A DNA stretch of 64,000 nucleotides from Inia geoffrensis (lineage: Eukaryota; Chordata; Mammalia; Artiodactyla; Iniidae). The notes beneath the pieces were generated by a model. The model did no database searches. It worked only from the letters and a program-made list of their open reading frames with translations, and was not told where the DNA came from. The translations under genes and the position numbers were made by a program. Below are positions 1 through 11,639 of this stretch, piece after piece. Each line of letters opens with the position of its first letter. Within the stretch, counting starts at the first letter, position 1. The stretch spans positions 20,747,592 to 20,811,591 of the forward strand of contig CM070905.1 in the NCBI GenBank assembly GCA_036417435.1. The letters are read 5' to 3'.

Positions 1-60
1 CCGGGGCCATCCTTGGATGGTGGATGGTGGGCTCAGGGCCTGGGCTTGCAAGGCTGTTCC

Positions 61-102
61 CCTCCCTCCCTCCTTCCTTCCTCCATTCCTTCCTCACTCC
101 CT
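61..102. repeat. CCTT/CCTCC pyrimidine tract
   Basis: This is a short imperfect run of cctccctccttcc-type units, a simple polypyrimidine tract. No gene-like feature is attached to it. Confidence 0.7.
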
Positions 103-129
103 TCCTGCCACAAAACTTACTGAGAACCC

Positions 130-600
130 TTTGCCACCCACTGGGCACAGACGCTGGAGGAACAGTGGGGAACAAGACAGACGTGGTTCCCGCCTTCAGG
201 GAGCTCACATTCTAGCAGGGAAACGAGCGATACATCAAGAGCTGTAGGTTCAGGTTGTGTTATAGAGAAAAAACTGGGTGAGGGAATGGAGGCAGCTGAG
301 GGGTGTGGGAGCCATGGGAACTGGGGGGTCAGGGAAGGCCCCTCTGAAGGGAGATGCCATTTGAGTAAGAGACCTGCAAGAATTGAGGGGCAGTCCTGTG
401 ACGTCCTCTGGGGAAGCACCCCAGTGGGCAGAAGAGTCCTGAGGCAGAGACTGAGGTTGGAAGCACAGCTGGAAGGCTAGAGAAATGGGAGTGAAATGGG
501 CAAAGAGAAGAGTGGGGTGGATGCGTGTAGAGAGAGGCCCAGATCACATAAGTCATGGAAACATCTGGGACCCATTATTCAAGGGCCTTCAGGCATCTGA
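130..600 (-). repeat. Ancient L2-like interspersed repeat
   Basis: The start contains 'ggagctcacattctag', the reverse complement of a block typical of L2 LINE 3' ends. It continues with 'tcagggaaggccc' and 'catttgag' blocks that recur in the copies near 27.0, 47.2 and 58.5 kb. The sequence is diverged and the exact family is uncertain. Confidence 0.45.
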
Positions 601-606
601 TTCCAA

Positions 607-1100
607 AGTGTCTTAGTCTGGGTTCTGCAGAGAAACAGAACCAGTAGGAGACAGAGAGAGAGATGGGCAGGCAGACAAATAGATGATAGATAGATGATTG
701 ACAGATAGATAGGTAGATAGATAGATAGGTGATAGATAGGTGATAGATAGATAGATAGTTGATAGGCGATAAGGAATTAGCTCATGTGACTATGGAGGCT
801 GAGAAAGCCCGAGGTCTGCAGTCAGCAAGCTAGAGACTCCAGTCTCTGAGTCCAAAAAGGCAGGAGAAGACTGACATCCCAGCACAAAGATAGTGAGGCA
901 GAGAGAGAGAATTCTTTATTACAGCCTTTTTGTTCCATTCACACCTTCAACCGATTGGATGAGGCCCACCCACACTGGGGAGGCCCATCTGCTTTACTCA
1001 GTCCACCAATTCAAATGTAATCTCATCCAGAAACACCCAGAATATTTAACCAAATATCTGGAAACCCTGTGGCCCAGTCAGGTTGACACGTAAAGTTAAC
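607..1100. repeat. Old mammalian interspersed repeat, class not assigned
   Basis: The start 'cagagaaacagaacca', the middle 'caaccgattggatgagg' and the end 'gttgacacgtaaagtta' belong to a repeat seen many times in eutherian genomes. I cannot assign the family with certainty. It contains the GATA microsatellite listed next. Confidence 0.5.
681..770. repeat. Imperfect GATA tetranucleotide microsatellite
   Basis: About 90 bases of atag/gatag units are broken by single 'gatt', 'aggt' and 'gttg' interruptions. It sits near the start of the flanking old repeat. It is likely length-polymorphic, although the interruptions lower the expected mutation rate. Confidence 0.85.
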
Positions 1101-1302
1101 GTCACACAAGGTGACTCAGTGCAAGGCCTGTGGAAGAGAAGAGAGACTGGATAGGGGTGATAGGAAGGGCTGCTGTGTCCAGGAAGTCAGCTTCTGTGGC
1201 ATTCGTTGCCTTCCAGGCCCTGGCGGCTCTGCACACCACGTACCTCCCCTCGCCTCTCACGTGGCCATCTTTAACTTCTGAGGATGACCCACTGGGCTTT
1301 CT

Positions 1303-1934
1303 TGTATTCACTTCCTAGGGCTGCTGTAACGAAGTACCACAAACTGGGTAGCACGAAATAACAAAAGTTTATTGTTTCATAGTTCTGGAGGCTTGACGTC
1401 TAAAACCAAGGTGTGGGCCGGGCCATGCTGTCACTGAGCCTCTGGGTGGAATCCTTCCTTCTTCTTCCAGCTTCCGATAGTGGCCACCCATCCTCGCCTT
1501 ATAGCTGCATCACTCCAGTCACTGCCTTCACCTTCTCATGCCATTCTCCTCTTTCATAGGACATCAGTAATACTGGACGAGGGCCCACCCTAAAAACCTC
1601 ATCTTATCTTGAGTACATCTGCACAGCCACTATTTCCAAATAAAACAACATCCACAGGGCTTCCCTGGTGGCGCAGTGGTTGAGAGTCTGCCTGCCGAGT
1701 GCAGGGGACGCGGGTTCGTGCCCTGGTCCGGGAAGATCCCACATGCCACGGAGCGGCTGGGCCCGTGAGCCGTGGCCGCTGAGCCTGCGTGTCCGGAGCC
1801 TGTGCTCTGCAACGGGAGAGGCCACAGCAGTGAGAGGCCCGCGTACTGCAAAAAAAAAAAAAAAAAACATCCACAGATACTAGGGGTTGGGACTGCAACA
1901 TATCTTTGGGGGCACATAATTCAACTCATTAACA
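1303..1934 (-). mobile_element. MLT1 LTR (MaLR), minus orientation, with nested SINE
   Basis: In reverse orientation this matches an MLT1-type LTR. It opens near 'ctagggctgctgtaac', has 'agttctggaggcttga' and 'gggcccaccct' in the middle, and ends near 'ggcacataattcaactc'. Such LTRs are very old eutherian retroelements without coding capacity. A young SINE at 1658 splits it, so about 400 bases of true LTR remain. The subfamily is not determined. Confidence 0.75.
1658..1866 (+). mobile_element. Cetacean CHR-2-type SINE, nearly intact
   Basis: This is a tRNA-derived SINE about 205 bases long. The head 'ggcttccctggtggcgcag' contains an A-box-like part, 'gggttcgtgcc' is the B-box-like part, and a poly-A tail follows. 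It is flanked by the direct repeat acatccacag at 1648-1657 and 1867-1876, so the insertion is clean. It lies within the MLT1 LTR and is younger than it. Confidence 0.95.
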
Positions 1935-2164
1935 CTTGTCTTCTTGAGCTTCCCAGAGGAGCCAGAGACATGTCCAGAGGGGCCCCGATTAGTAAAATTG
2001 CAAGAACTCCACTGCCGTCTTTCAGTTACCAACAAACACCTGACTGTAGATGGCCAGACACCCCAAAGCATCTTATGAAGCATCTGGAGCACCTTTGCCC
2101 ACACGCCAGGTCCAGGGGTGGTTTTAGGTGCCCTAGAAGTTGCTCTGAGAAGTTGGATGCTTAA

Positions 2165-3104
2165 TTTGGAGGCAGAGTGAGGGTTTCTTCCTTCTCCTGG
2201 GCTGAGCTAAAAGCTACCCGGAAGAATGGACCCCTCTGAGGAGCCCTGGAAGTAAACGTGGGTGGGGGCAGGTGGCTGAGCTGCCGAAAGAGGGCGTATT
2301 TGGTGGTTTGCCAGGCCGAGGACCCCAGCGGAATTCCAGCCAGAGAAGAGAAGGCTGCCGTCCTGTTTCGTTCTCTACAGAGGCCTTGTGTTCCTGATTT
2401 TAATCTTTTTCCTGAGGACCCGAGGAAAGCTCAGAAGTTGGACTCTGTTTCCTGTCACCATCATCCAACCCTCAGACACCTTTCCAGGAACCCATGATGC
2501 TTATTTTTGGGCAAACTTCAGTTTTAATCTATTTTCTGATGCCCCTGCCACCCTGCAGAATCCAGAGAGAATCCTGTCCGAATGAATTCGGATTCAGGCA
2601 TCTCTTCCATTAGCCCCAGAGAAAGGCAGTTTAATCTGCAAAATTACTCTAAAGTTATCAGAAGGGCTCTCCAATTCTGAACACTTTTAATAGCCCACAT
2701 TCATTCCTTTCCCAGTGCAAAGAAGAGATTTATTCTGGCCAGTTTATCCCAAGTATCTGAGATACTTGGGTGTCTCAGTTTTACATTTTAACGAGAAACA
2801 AGCACTTTATAATAACTGCTCAGATTAAACTCCAACATACTCTCAAGCCATTAACCTGAAGGAATTGTAACGATAAATTAAACATACTAATGAAGCTGTA
2901 CTACGAGCTCAAAATTTGTTAGATTGTAGCATTATTAACAGCCAACTTGACTTATCACAATCTATCATTGGAGGGAAATGAACTAAAACAGTGATTACAT
3001 GACATGCAAACCCTGCCAGAATAAATAAGAACAGATGATTGTTAGCAGGAAATGCAAACCTGCTAGGACACTTTCATGTGAGTGTCAACCCTGGCAGATC
3101 TTTT
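2165..3104. other. Unique, AT-rich intronic stretch, possible conserved element
   Basis: No known repeat or coding frame is seen. From about 2590 on it is AT-rich, with several TAAT-type and ATGCAAA motifs and a perfect 11-base hairpin at 2748-2770. This look is common in conserved non-coding DNA, but conservation cannot be judged from one sequence. Confidence 0.4.
2748..2770. repeat. Perfect inverted repeat, 11-base arms
   Basis: The arms cccaagtatct and agatacttggg are exact reverse complements separated by a single g. The site can form a hairpin or act as a symmetrical protein-binding site. It lies in unique AT-rich sequence. Confidence 0.9.
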
Positions 3105-3115
3105 AAATTTTTCTC

Positions 3116-3322
3116 TTTTTTTTTTTTTTTGCGGTACGCGGGCCTCTCACCGCTGTGGCCTCTCCCGTTGCAGAGCACAGGCTCCGGACGCGCAGGCTCA
3201 GCAGCCCTGGCTCACGGGCCAAGCTGCTCCGCGGCACGTGGGATCTTCCCGGACCGGGGCACGAACCCGCGTCCCCTGCATCGGCAGGCGGACTCTCAAC
3301 CACTGCGCCACCAGGGAAGCCC
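3116..3322 (-). mobile_element. Cetacean CHR-2-type SINE, minus orientation
   Basis: It begins with poly-T, then 'gcggtacgcgggcctctc', and ends 'ccaccagggaagcc', the reverse complement of the young SINE consensus. The direct repeats aatttttctct (3106-3116) and aattttttctct (3324-3335) flank it. It looks near full length. Confidence 0.95.
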
Positions 3323-3335
3323 TAATTTTTTCTCT

Positions 3336-5167
3336 ATTTTCTCCCATTCTCTCTTCTCTGTTTTCTCCTCCTCTTCCCTTCCCATCCATTCCTTTCACTC
3401 TCCTCTTAGAAGGATCTTAAGAGTCCCGATTTTGTTGACGTCCTTGTACTCTGCTCTCCACTTACTTTGGAGAGGGAGCCTACTTTTTGTACAGAAATCT
3501 CTCCGGGGCCCTCGTGACACATCATTTGCCTGTCTCTGATCATCCTTGCATGGCTCAGCACAGCCCAGCTTCACCTCAGTCCTCAGGAGTATGTTGTGAT
3601 TATTTGCAGTTGAATTAGTTGGCACCTCTTATAGAATGGCAGCATCTTATGCTTGGCGGAACCGCAGAGATATGGGGCCCTCACTTCCACGTGACAGAGC
3701 TGAGGCACAGAAGGTGACATGTCTTTCCTGCAGCCATGCAGATATCGAAGTGGCCAAAAAATGGAACCTACAAGTCTTCCCGAAAGTGACGTATCTGTAC
3801 AGGAGATCACCAGTCCTCCATCCTGGTTTAGAACTTTGGGCAGAGTCTGAGGATGGCCCATGCTGTAGTGGCCTAGCAGGGGCCCATCCACCCACCGCCC
3901 AGAGGAGTCCCTGGTCCAATGACTCTGCCCAGCAGAGCCCTGCCTAGAGGGAGGATCTGGTAGACCTACTTTGGAGGCAGGGGCTCCAAAGGGGCCTAGA
4001 ATTGTCCTGAGAGATTTCAGGTGGACCCAGGTCAGGCCTCTGGGTGGAAAGCTTTGCTTTCACTGCCCTCCTTATAGGCCTTGGGGATACTGATGTCTAA
4101 CTCCTCATACCCCTAGGAGGATTGGCTGAGACGCGACAAGTACAGTCCACTTTGTAAAGCTGGAACCTAAGCAGACCGCATGGTATCATGGTGACTATTA
4201 CTGCACATCAACACACCCCATCATCACTTTGTCTGAAGAAGAACTAAGAATTATTTCCACCCTCAAGCCCTTTTCCTCCCCTCCAGCATAGGTAAACTAG
4301 GCCATTCCTTAATACAGGGGCAGGGTGATGAGAGAGGAAGAAATGTTAGGACAGTAGAAAGGAGGGGAGAAGAGATGAGAGCCTTAGCTGGGGAAGGAAA
4401 GCAACGGCGAGAGGGACGAGACACATGCTGCCTTCTGCTGGAGCGGGAGTCTTGGCCCCCTTAACCCAGCTGGGGAGCCTGAGAAGCCAGCAGTTGGAGA
4501 GGACGGGTCCTCAGGCTCTTGAGCCAGTGCCGCAGAGGCACACGGATAGGCGTCGTGGAAACCACGGTGTTAGAACCCTGGAATCTCCTCCTTGCACTCC
4601 TCTACCCCTCACAGTCCTGTTCCCACCAGGGTACCTGTCTGTTGGGTTTCTTGAATCACCCACCAGCTCTCAGCAAAGTACATACACAGGTGATTTACAG
4701 CCAGGTTGATGGGGGGAGGTGGGGGAGACGGGCCAGACAAGGTGAACTCACGGGGATCACAGCTCAGTGGCCACCTGAGTTATGAGTCTCTCCTTCCATA
4801 GATCTCTTCCCTCCATGAATTTCCATTATGTCACCCAGTGTATGTCATCGGTTCTGGAGGAGAATTCACCAGTATAAATGTGCCCCCCTCCCCAACCCTT
4901 GTGTTCCTGATCTTAAGGCCCCTCTGGCTTACACTGTCTAACAGGGACCCCTGAGAGGTGATGGATCAACTGTGCTGTTTAAAGTCTGAGTGGATCTGTA
5001 AGTCACAGGAAGTTGACAGTGATAACCAAACCTGGTTTGGGACATCCCTTTCTTCCTGGGTATCTCTGGTTGTTTCGAAGAGGACCCAATGATCTCCTAA
5101 ATCCCCAAAGCAAAATCAGTGTCACAATAATTTAAAAATGCATATGGGACATGATACACTTAAGAAG
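3336..5167. other. Unique intronic sequence
   Basis: No gene is seen. A short stretch near 3670-3760 ('gacagagctgaggcacag') may be a diverged MIR-type remnant in minus orientation. The rest has no recognisable structure. Confidence 0.5.
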
Positions 5168-5184
5168 AAGGGAGGAGTGTTTTA

Positions 5185-5300
5185 TTTTTATTTTAATTTT
5201 GCGGCTCTCGGGATCTTAATTCCCTAAGACCAAGGATCGAACTCACACCCTTGGCAGTGAAAGAGCGAAGTCCTAACCACTGGACCACCAGGGAATTCCC
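5185..5300 (-). mobile_element. Older cetartiodactyl tRNA-derived SINE, minus orientation
   Basis: It has an AT-rich tail, then 'gatcttaattccctaagacc', 'ggatcgaactcacacc' and 'ggaccaccagggaattccc', the reverse complement of a CHR-1-like SINE. The 17-base direct repeats beginning aagggaggag are at 5168-5184 and 5301-5317 and are exact. It is shorter and more diverged than the CHR-2 copies. Confidence 0.9.
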
Positions 5301-5317
5301 AAGGGAGGAGTGTTTTA

Positions 5318-6954
5318 AACTAAATTAGCAATAGTCATAGAGTGATGGACTCCGAACTGGCCAGGGGCTTTTCGGTGTTTGAGGCTGGGGAACGGTCCTG
5401 AGAGGTTGAAATCACATCAGACTCAGTTGCTGGGGAGGGGAGCTGTGGTTCCGGACGCTCAGCCAGGCTACCTTCTTGTTGTGCGATAGAAAGATTGGGA
5501 CCACTGCCTCTTGCATTCTAATGCTCCATTAGAAGAAGGGAGATGAATAAAGCAGCCGTTGTAGGGAATTTGAACTCAAGCCTTTGTGCATCTAGTTTTC
5601 AAAATTAATGCAAATCCTGTCTCAGACCAGAGTGCCTGCATGCAAAGATTTCCAGATTTCTCTGCCACGTTCCTTTTGCAAAACCTTTCCCTCACCGTAT
5701 TCATTTTGATTGCATGGATTTTTTTTTTTTCCTCACTATGATTCTGCTATAATTGTGCCCCGTTTGGCAATTGGGAAAAATAAGGCCTGGAAACTGGATG
5801 GTAATTTGCCCAAACATCAACACAGTTGGCTAGACATGCAAATACACCAGTCCCTGCTTGTTGCCACCTTCTTTTGCAGTGGGGCTCTGGGACTTCCTCC
5901 CCTCCCTCCTTCCCCTCCTCCCCACAACTGGCTTCCCTTCCTCCCAGGTGCTCTGCTGGGAAGTCTTGCCAGGGACTTAGAACTGTGCTGGGAGGTCGGT
6001 CACCTACACACAGGTCTCCCCTAGACTTGCACCCTGGCTCTCGCCAAAATGCTGACCGCTTCTCCCCACACCCAACCCACAGAAATATCTTTAAAATCTT
6101 GTCTTGAATGCTCACCAGCCTCCAACACATGTCCGTCCCCCCGGGCTCCCTCCTGCCTGTCTATCTGCCTTCCTGCAGGTCTGTCGCTAGCGCGTGCCGA
6201 CATAACAAACACACATGGCGCACCAACACTTCAGCTCAGCATCGCTTTGAACAAGCCCTACCAGGGGATCAGCAGTGTGGGGAGCAGATGTCAGAGGTGA
6301 CCCACCGTCTGCTGTTTATGGGGGTTGCTCCTTCCCCAGGTAGGGCAATGTGTACGGAGACTGTCATAGCCAGTGCAGTGAACATCCGAGAGGTTGTCAC
6401 CAGTATCTCTCTGGGAATTGGACCATGATTTAAAAAAAAAAAAAAATTAAAAAGCTTGCCTAGAACAGAGACACACTGGGGTAACTGTAGATCTGACGTT
6501 CACGCAGATCCTGGGTTTGACACACTTGTCTTCGGCAGCTTGGCAGATAGAAAAATAACTATTTGTTTTGTGTGTGATCAGAGTTAACTTAACCAACCCC
6601 TACCTACCAAGCTCTTCTCTTTGTCAAGAGAAAAAGCCAGAGTTGAGGAGTTGAGGGCATCATGAGTGTGTGTGAGGGGGTGGTGAGAGAGCCTGGGAGG
6701 GGAGACAGTGAGAGGGAAGCACTGGGAGAAATGCAGGCCAAGGAGTGTGGAGGGAGTTGATGTGCTGGAATCCTCCAGCTGCTCAGGGGTGGAGACGGGC
6801 AGGCAGCTGGGAGTGGGCGTTGCCAGGAATGGGAGGGCAGAAGAAAAGGGAGATTTGGGGCAATGAATGTGATAGCCAGTTGCTGGCTCTCCCTGGGGAT
6901 GCCGTGTGCTCCCTTCTGCTGGAGTAATCATTCCCAACCTCAACTGAGCACCAA
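5318..6954. other. Unique intronic sequence
   Basis: No gene or clear repeat is seen. There is a weak MIR-like patch near 5750-5840 and a short A-rich run near 6429-6447. Several short open frames here look like chance. Confidence 0.5.
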
Positions 6955-7107
6955 GGTCACTGAGAGAGGGCTTGTTATATGCAGACTGCCGGCCTCAGAC
7001 CTCATGGTTTCTGATTCCGTAGGTCTTGAGTGATGCAGAAGAATTTGCATTTCTAACAAATTCCCAGATGCTGCTGGTCAGGGGCCCACACTCTGAGAAT
7101 CACTGCA
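6955..7107 (+). mobile_element. MER5A-type hAT-Charlie MITE
   Basis: It contains 'gagggcttgttatatgcaga', 'tttctgattccgtaggtc', 'gaatttgcatttctaacaa' and the end 'ctctgagaatcactgc', in the order of the MER5A consensus. It is a short non-autonomous DNA transposon of old mammalian age with no coding capacity. Confidence 0.85.
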
Positions 7108-7320
7108 CCGGGGAACCCCAAAAGCTGACATGCTTTAAACTCTTCTGATCCAGGAAGTCACAAGGGCCTGTGTGTGAACTGGGCTGTCATACGGTGTCCG
7201 CCATAAGAAATACCTTTATTCATGTGAAATGCTTAGGGAAGCAAGCCCTGGACCCCTAAACCTGCTCTCCTCTTTCAATCAGAAGAGAAGCCATGAAAGG
7301 AGTGCTTTTGGTTTACGGGA

Positions 7321-7785
7321 TGTGGTAGGTTGATTGTCTGCCCCCCAAAGAAGCACTGAAGTCCTAACTTCCAGGACCTGTGAATGTGACCTTATTTGGA
7401 AATAGTCTTTGCAGATGTAATGAAGTTATTTAGATGTAATCCAAGTCATGCTGGATTAGGGTGGGCCCTAAATCCAATGCCCAGTGTCTTTATAAGGGAG
7501 AAGAGTTGGAGATTTGGATGCAGAGATAGAGAGACACAGGGAAGGATGCCATGTGCAGTCAGAGGCAGAGACTGGACTTATGCTGCCATAGCGCAGGAAT
7601 GCCAAGCTTTGCCAGCAACCACCGGAAGCGAGAATGGAGCAAAGAAGGATTCTTCGCTGGAGCCTTTGGCCCCGCCAACATCTTGATCTCAGATTTCTAA
7701 CCTCCAGAACTATGAGAGCATCAATTTGTTGCTTTCAGCTAACCAGTTTGTGGTCCTTTGTTATGGCAGCCCTAGCAAACGATTC
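7321..7785 (+). mobile_element. MLT1 LTR (MaLR), plus orientation
   Basis: It begins 'tgtggtaggttgattgtctg' and has 'gaccttatttggaaatag', 'ggattagggtgggccct' and 'gtctttataag' in order. It ends 'ttatggcagccctagcaaa'. This is the same LTR class as at 1303-1934 but opposite in orientation and uninterrupted. It is a solo LTR; no internal region is seen. Confidence 0.85.
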
Positions 7786-7789
7786 CATG

Positions 7790-8419
7790 GGGTCTTCAGA
7801 GTTTGATTTTTGCCATTGCCTTAGGGGCACCAGCCTGATCACTTGGCGGTGAGGTTTCTTATGTCCGCTGACTTTGGGGAGGTGCCCTGTTCCCCAGGCA
7901 CATCTGTGGCTGAGCTTCAGGTTGCTTGACTGGGAGCCCCGCTCAGAGGACACCAAAGGAGTGGAACCTTTCGCCAGGGCAATCCAGTTGGGTGGCTGGG
8001 TGGAGGAGGGGGGCAGGGGGATGGAGAGGGGGAGAGGGATGGAGAGTGGCCTCTGTACTGCAAATTCCAGCAGAGCTCTCCGACCGTCAAGGCAGGGGAA
8101 AGTGCTAGGCTTTTCAGAACTTTAGGCAGAATGAAAGAAAGGTTAGGATGAGAGCTGGGCAGCCTGAGAAAACCGTCTCAAGGAGCAAGAAGTCCAGTGA
8201 TCTTAGAGCACCAGGAAATTAGCATAAGGAAAACAGAAAAGTGGTCCCTAACGAATGTAGAGCTTAAACCTCATGGTGGAGAAGGGCAGTGGCAGTATGT
8301 TTGAAGAGTAAGAAACAAGCGGAGAGGATGAAAAATTACGTGAGACCTGAGAACAAATCTTAGTATGAAGCCCTCGTCACGATACCCGGGGGTGTCCTAG
8401 TTTTCTATCGCTCAGTTTG
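7790..8419. other. Unique intronic sequence
   Basis: This is G-rich around 8000-8045 (gaggggg/gggga runs). No gene or named repeat is seen. It leads into the palindrome at 8420. Confidence 0.5.
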
Positions 8420-8445
8420 GGTTCCCAGGCCGCGGCCTGGGAACC
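8420..8445. repeat. Perfect 26-base palindrome centred on CCGCGG
   Basis: The half site ggttcccaggccg is followed at once by its exact reverse complement, with no spacer. The centre is ccgcgg and contains CpG. It borders a MER5-like remnant whose terminal sequence ('gggaaccacc') may supply one arm. Confidence 0.95.
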
Positions 8446-8595
8446 ACCAGGGGTGCTTTACTCCAAATGCAGGTTCCTGGGCTCCCCCTCAGCCATGCTG
8501 AGCGAGAACCCGAGCGCACAGGGAAGGTGCAATTTCACAAACTCCCACAAAATCTGAAAAGCATTCCTGCAGATGCTTTGTAAAGGTTACTAGGC
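8440..8595 (-). mobile_element. Probable MER5-type MITE remnant, minus orientation
   Basis: The order 'gggaaccacc', 'aaatgcaggttcctgggct', 'aatttcacaaactccc' resembles MER5A in reverse orientation, but it is diverged. The family call is tentative. Confidence 0.5.
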
Positions 8596-8599
8596 TCCC

Positions 8600-10100
8600 C
8601 CCTTTCTAGATAAAATTAGGGGAAATATAGAGGAAATAAAAAAAAAAGAGAGGAGGGGAGGGGAGGGGGTTTCGGAACACTTTTTAGCTAGCTCGGCCCC
8701 AAATTGTCTTGTCCAGGACCTCAGTGTGGGCCACCCCGGGGTGTCTGTGGACGTTGCTTTCTCCCACAGTTGGACCAGTTTTGACCAGTGTTGAGGGGCC
8801 GGGCGCCGCAGGACTGGAATCACCGGCCTGTTGCAGCTCTGCCACCTACTGGCTGTGGAGGGAGGTGCAGAATTCAACACAGCGTTCACCCTGGTTAAAG
8901 AGCAGCTTCAGAAAACACACCCAGCACACACACATACACATACCCTCTGACCCCGGGTAGCCCACAGCAGCAGTATTGGTTCACCTGTTGTCACAAGTAC
9001 AGATGCATTCGATTTCTGTGTTCAGGGATGGATGACATTGGAGGCAGAGAAGAAGGAAAAAGGAAAGAAAGTGCACAGTGATAGCCAGAGGCTCTGAAAA
9101 GACGTCCTCTTCCTTCTCCCCTCCTGTTTTCCAGAACACAGGAGGTAAAGATGTTAGTGAGAGTCGTCAAGTGAACTCTGAAGGGGTGGGGGAGGGAAAG
9201 GCTCCCAGGAAGGGCAGGACAGGGCAGGGAGGGAGGGTGTGAGCCCGGAAGGTGTGAGCCCAGAGGCAGTGAGCCCTGGCCCTCCCTCAGCCAGGCTCCC
9301 CGGGATCCAGAGCAAGTGAGCACAGGCTGGTAACTCATCCTTCCCTGAGGCTCTGGCCGCTAGCCAGTGTTGAGGTCTTTTCTGCCTCAGTTTCCTCTTT
9401 TGTGGCATGAATAAATGTGTACCCCACCTTCAGAACCCAGCCAGAGTCTGACCTTCTCCAGTGCTCCGAAGGGCAGGAAAGAGTAGCTATCCCCTGTCTG
9501 GCTAGGAGGGCTCTAGATCCCCAGAGCCACTCAGAGGAGGGCTGACCCCTGCCTACCTCCCCTCCCCTCCGACCACCTGTGGGCCCACTTGTGTTGGGGG
9601 ATGAACTTCTGACCTTGCCTTGTCTTGGGGCCGTGACCTTATGTCCAAACCAGTTGGGTTGAGTTTCACGGACCAGGTTACATCAGATCTTCAGGGAAAA
9701 CAGATCGACGGATCCCAGCCGTTGCCAGGAGCCACAGATTCTCGTGCTCCTCCAGAATGAGAATGCTCTCTGGCTGCACACTCTGCCCCTGCCCACCTTC
9801 TCCCTGCCTGGCTCTCTCGTCCTCCACCCCTGCGCTTGGCTTCCTTCCCTACCCCTTTCTCAAGCAGCCTGGATGCCTGCAACCTGAGCCGCTGAGGAGG
9901 CAACAGGCGGGGAGGGCCCTGGAGCTGGCGTCCAGGCAGTGAGTGCTGACTTTGGCTTGTGGTGCCCACTTTGCTTCTGTTGTGCATGACTTGGGACTTG
10001 GTCATTGTGAAACCACTGTGGCTTGGCAAGGGCCAGCGAAGGGACAGCACTTACCACGGAGCCTGAGCATCAGGACAAACTCTGGGTCCTGCCCTACTGA
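8600..10100. other. Unique intronic sequence
   Basis: It contains an A/G-rich run at 8635-8670 and a short CA-rich run at 8915-8943. No gene or named repeat is recognised. Confidence 0.5.
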
Positions 10101-10104
10101 GTCA

Positions 10105-10635
10105 CAAACCAAGTAAATCCAATCCAATGGGACACAACCCAACTCAACACAACCCAGTCCAACACAACACAGTACAACCAACCCAATCCAACACACCACA
10201 GTACAACCAACCCAATCCAACGTAACCCAATCTAACACAACACAACACAACACAATATAACCTAACCCAACAAAACACAGCCCAATACAACCAACCTAAT
10301 CCAACATAACCCAATCCAACACACCACAACACGGTACAACACAGCCCAATCCAACACAATCCAACACAATACAACCAACCCAATCCAACATAACCCAATC
10401 TAACACAACACAATATAATCCAACACAACACAACACAATATAACCCAATCCAACACAACACAACCCAATCCAACCCAATCCAACACAATACAACCAACAC
10501 AATCCAACATAACCCTAACACAACACAACACAATATAACCTAACCCAACAAAACACAGCCCAGTACAACCAACCTAATCCAACATAACCCAATCTAACAC
10601 AACACAATATAACCCAACACAACACAACACAATAA
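10105..10635. repeat. A/C-rich pentanucleotide satellite (CCAAT/CAACA/AACCC units)
   Basis: About 530 bases are built of caaca, ccaat, aaccc and related 5-mers, with almost no G on the + strand. A block of about 73 bases beginning near 10240 recurs near 10518, an offset of 278 bases. This shows a higher-order duplication on top of the 5-base unit. The minus strand reads as a long open frame rich in C, W, V, L and G, which is a by-product of the composition and not a gene. Confidence 0.95.
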
Positions 10636-10639
10636 AATT

Positions 10640-11635
10640 AAATAACTAAGGTAACAGGCAGTTTCACAGTACCCTATTTACTCATCTCACTCTCAGTTGA
10701 TGGAACTAGGGCTGTGGGGGGCTGAGCAGGGGATTTTCCTGGCCGCAGGAAAATCCTCCATCCCTTACTTAAAGGATTGTTAAAAGGAAGTGAACACCAA
10801 GGCAGCTTGGTGAGGGCAGCAGGCTAGGAGTGAAGATACCTGACAGAACTGCAATGGTGATGTGACCCTGGGTACCATGGAACACCTGGGTATTCATTCC
10901 TCATCTGCTGGAGGGTGGGAGCCTGAGTGTACACTTTGCCAACCTGGCTCACCACACTGATGTAGGATGCACTGAAATAATGGTCACAGAATCCCTTTTC
11001 AAAGTTTGAACGCGAAGCTATTGTTAGTTGAGTAACTGCTTCATAGACAAGTGAACTCTGTTTTTTAAAATCGTGGCCAGGAGGCATGGGAGAGTCGAGG
11101 TCTCTTCTCCATCAGGGAAGTGCTAGAATGCTGTGACTAAGTCTCCCATGAGTCCCAATTGATTGATTCAGTTTGTATTAAGAATATCAAAGTTTTCCAA
11201 AACCCCAGTTAGCGAGCTCGGTGGAAAGAAATGTGTTGTTCCCTTAACCCAAACGCTAGAAGTGGCCACAGGAGAACAGGGTCGATGTGGATGATTCAAG
11301 ACAATCCGCTCCCAACACAGAGTAGGCAGCCTCATGGTGGTGGAGGAGGGTTTTGTGTTTAGCTGTTTTAGACAATAAGTAGGTTCTCACCTTTGTTAAA
11401 GGAACGAAAACGCCCCTCTTCAAGGGAAGTTCTCTAAATTTTTCTAAAGCCAGATTATGTCAGTTCCCACCCTTGTAACATACAACACTCCCCCCTTCCC
11501 TACAGATGAAAGCATAGCACTTTGAAGGGCATTCGAGGGTCTCTTGTGTCTGCATCCAACCCCCCACTGTGTCCCTCTGCAGTCACGTGGCCTGGCCATA
11601 GCTGGCACCTCCCACTGCACACACTTGACATTTGC
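10640..11635. other. Unique intronic sequence
   Basis: No gene or named repeat is recognised. An 87-codon open frame on the minus strand at 10824-11087 has no protein similarity that I know. Confidence 0.45.
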
Positions 11636-11639
11636 CTCA

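Noticed and set aside
3039..3539. 166-codon + frame across a SINE
   Set aside because: Most of it is the antisense translation of a CHR-2 SINE. The same peptide occurs at every SINE copy in the window.
10144..10533. 129-codon minus-strand frame rich in Cys, Trp, Val, Leu
   Set aside because: It is the translation of the pentanucleotide satellite; the lack of stops follows from the composition.
10824..11087. 87-codon minus frame as a possible pseudogene
   Set aside because: No family resemblance was found by eye; reported as unique sequence.
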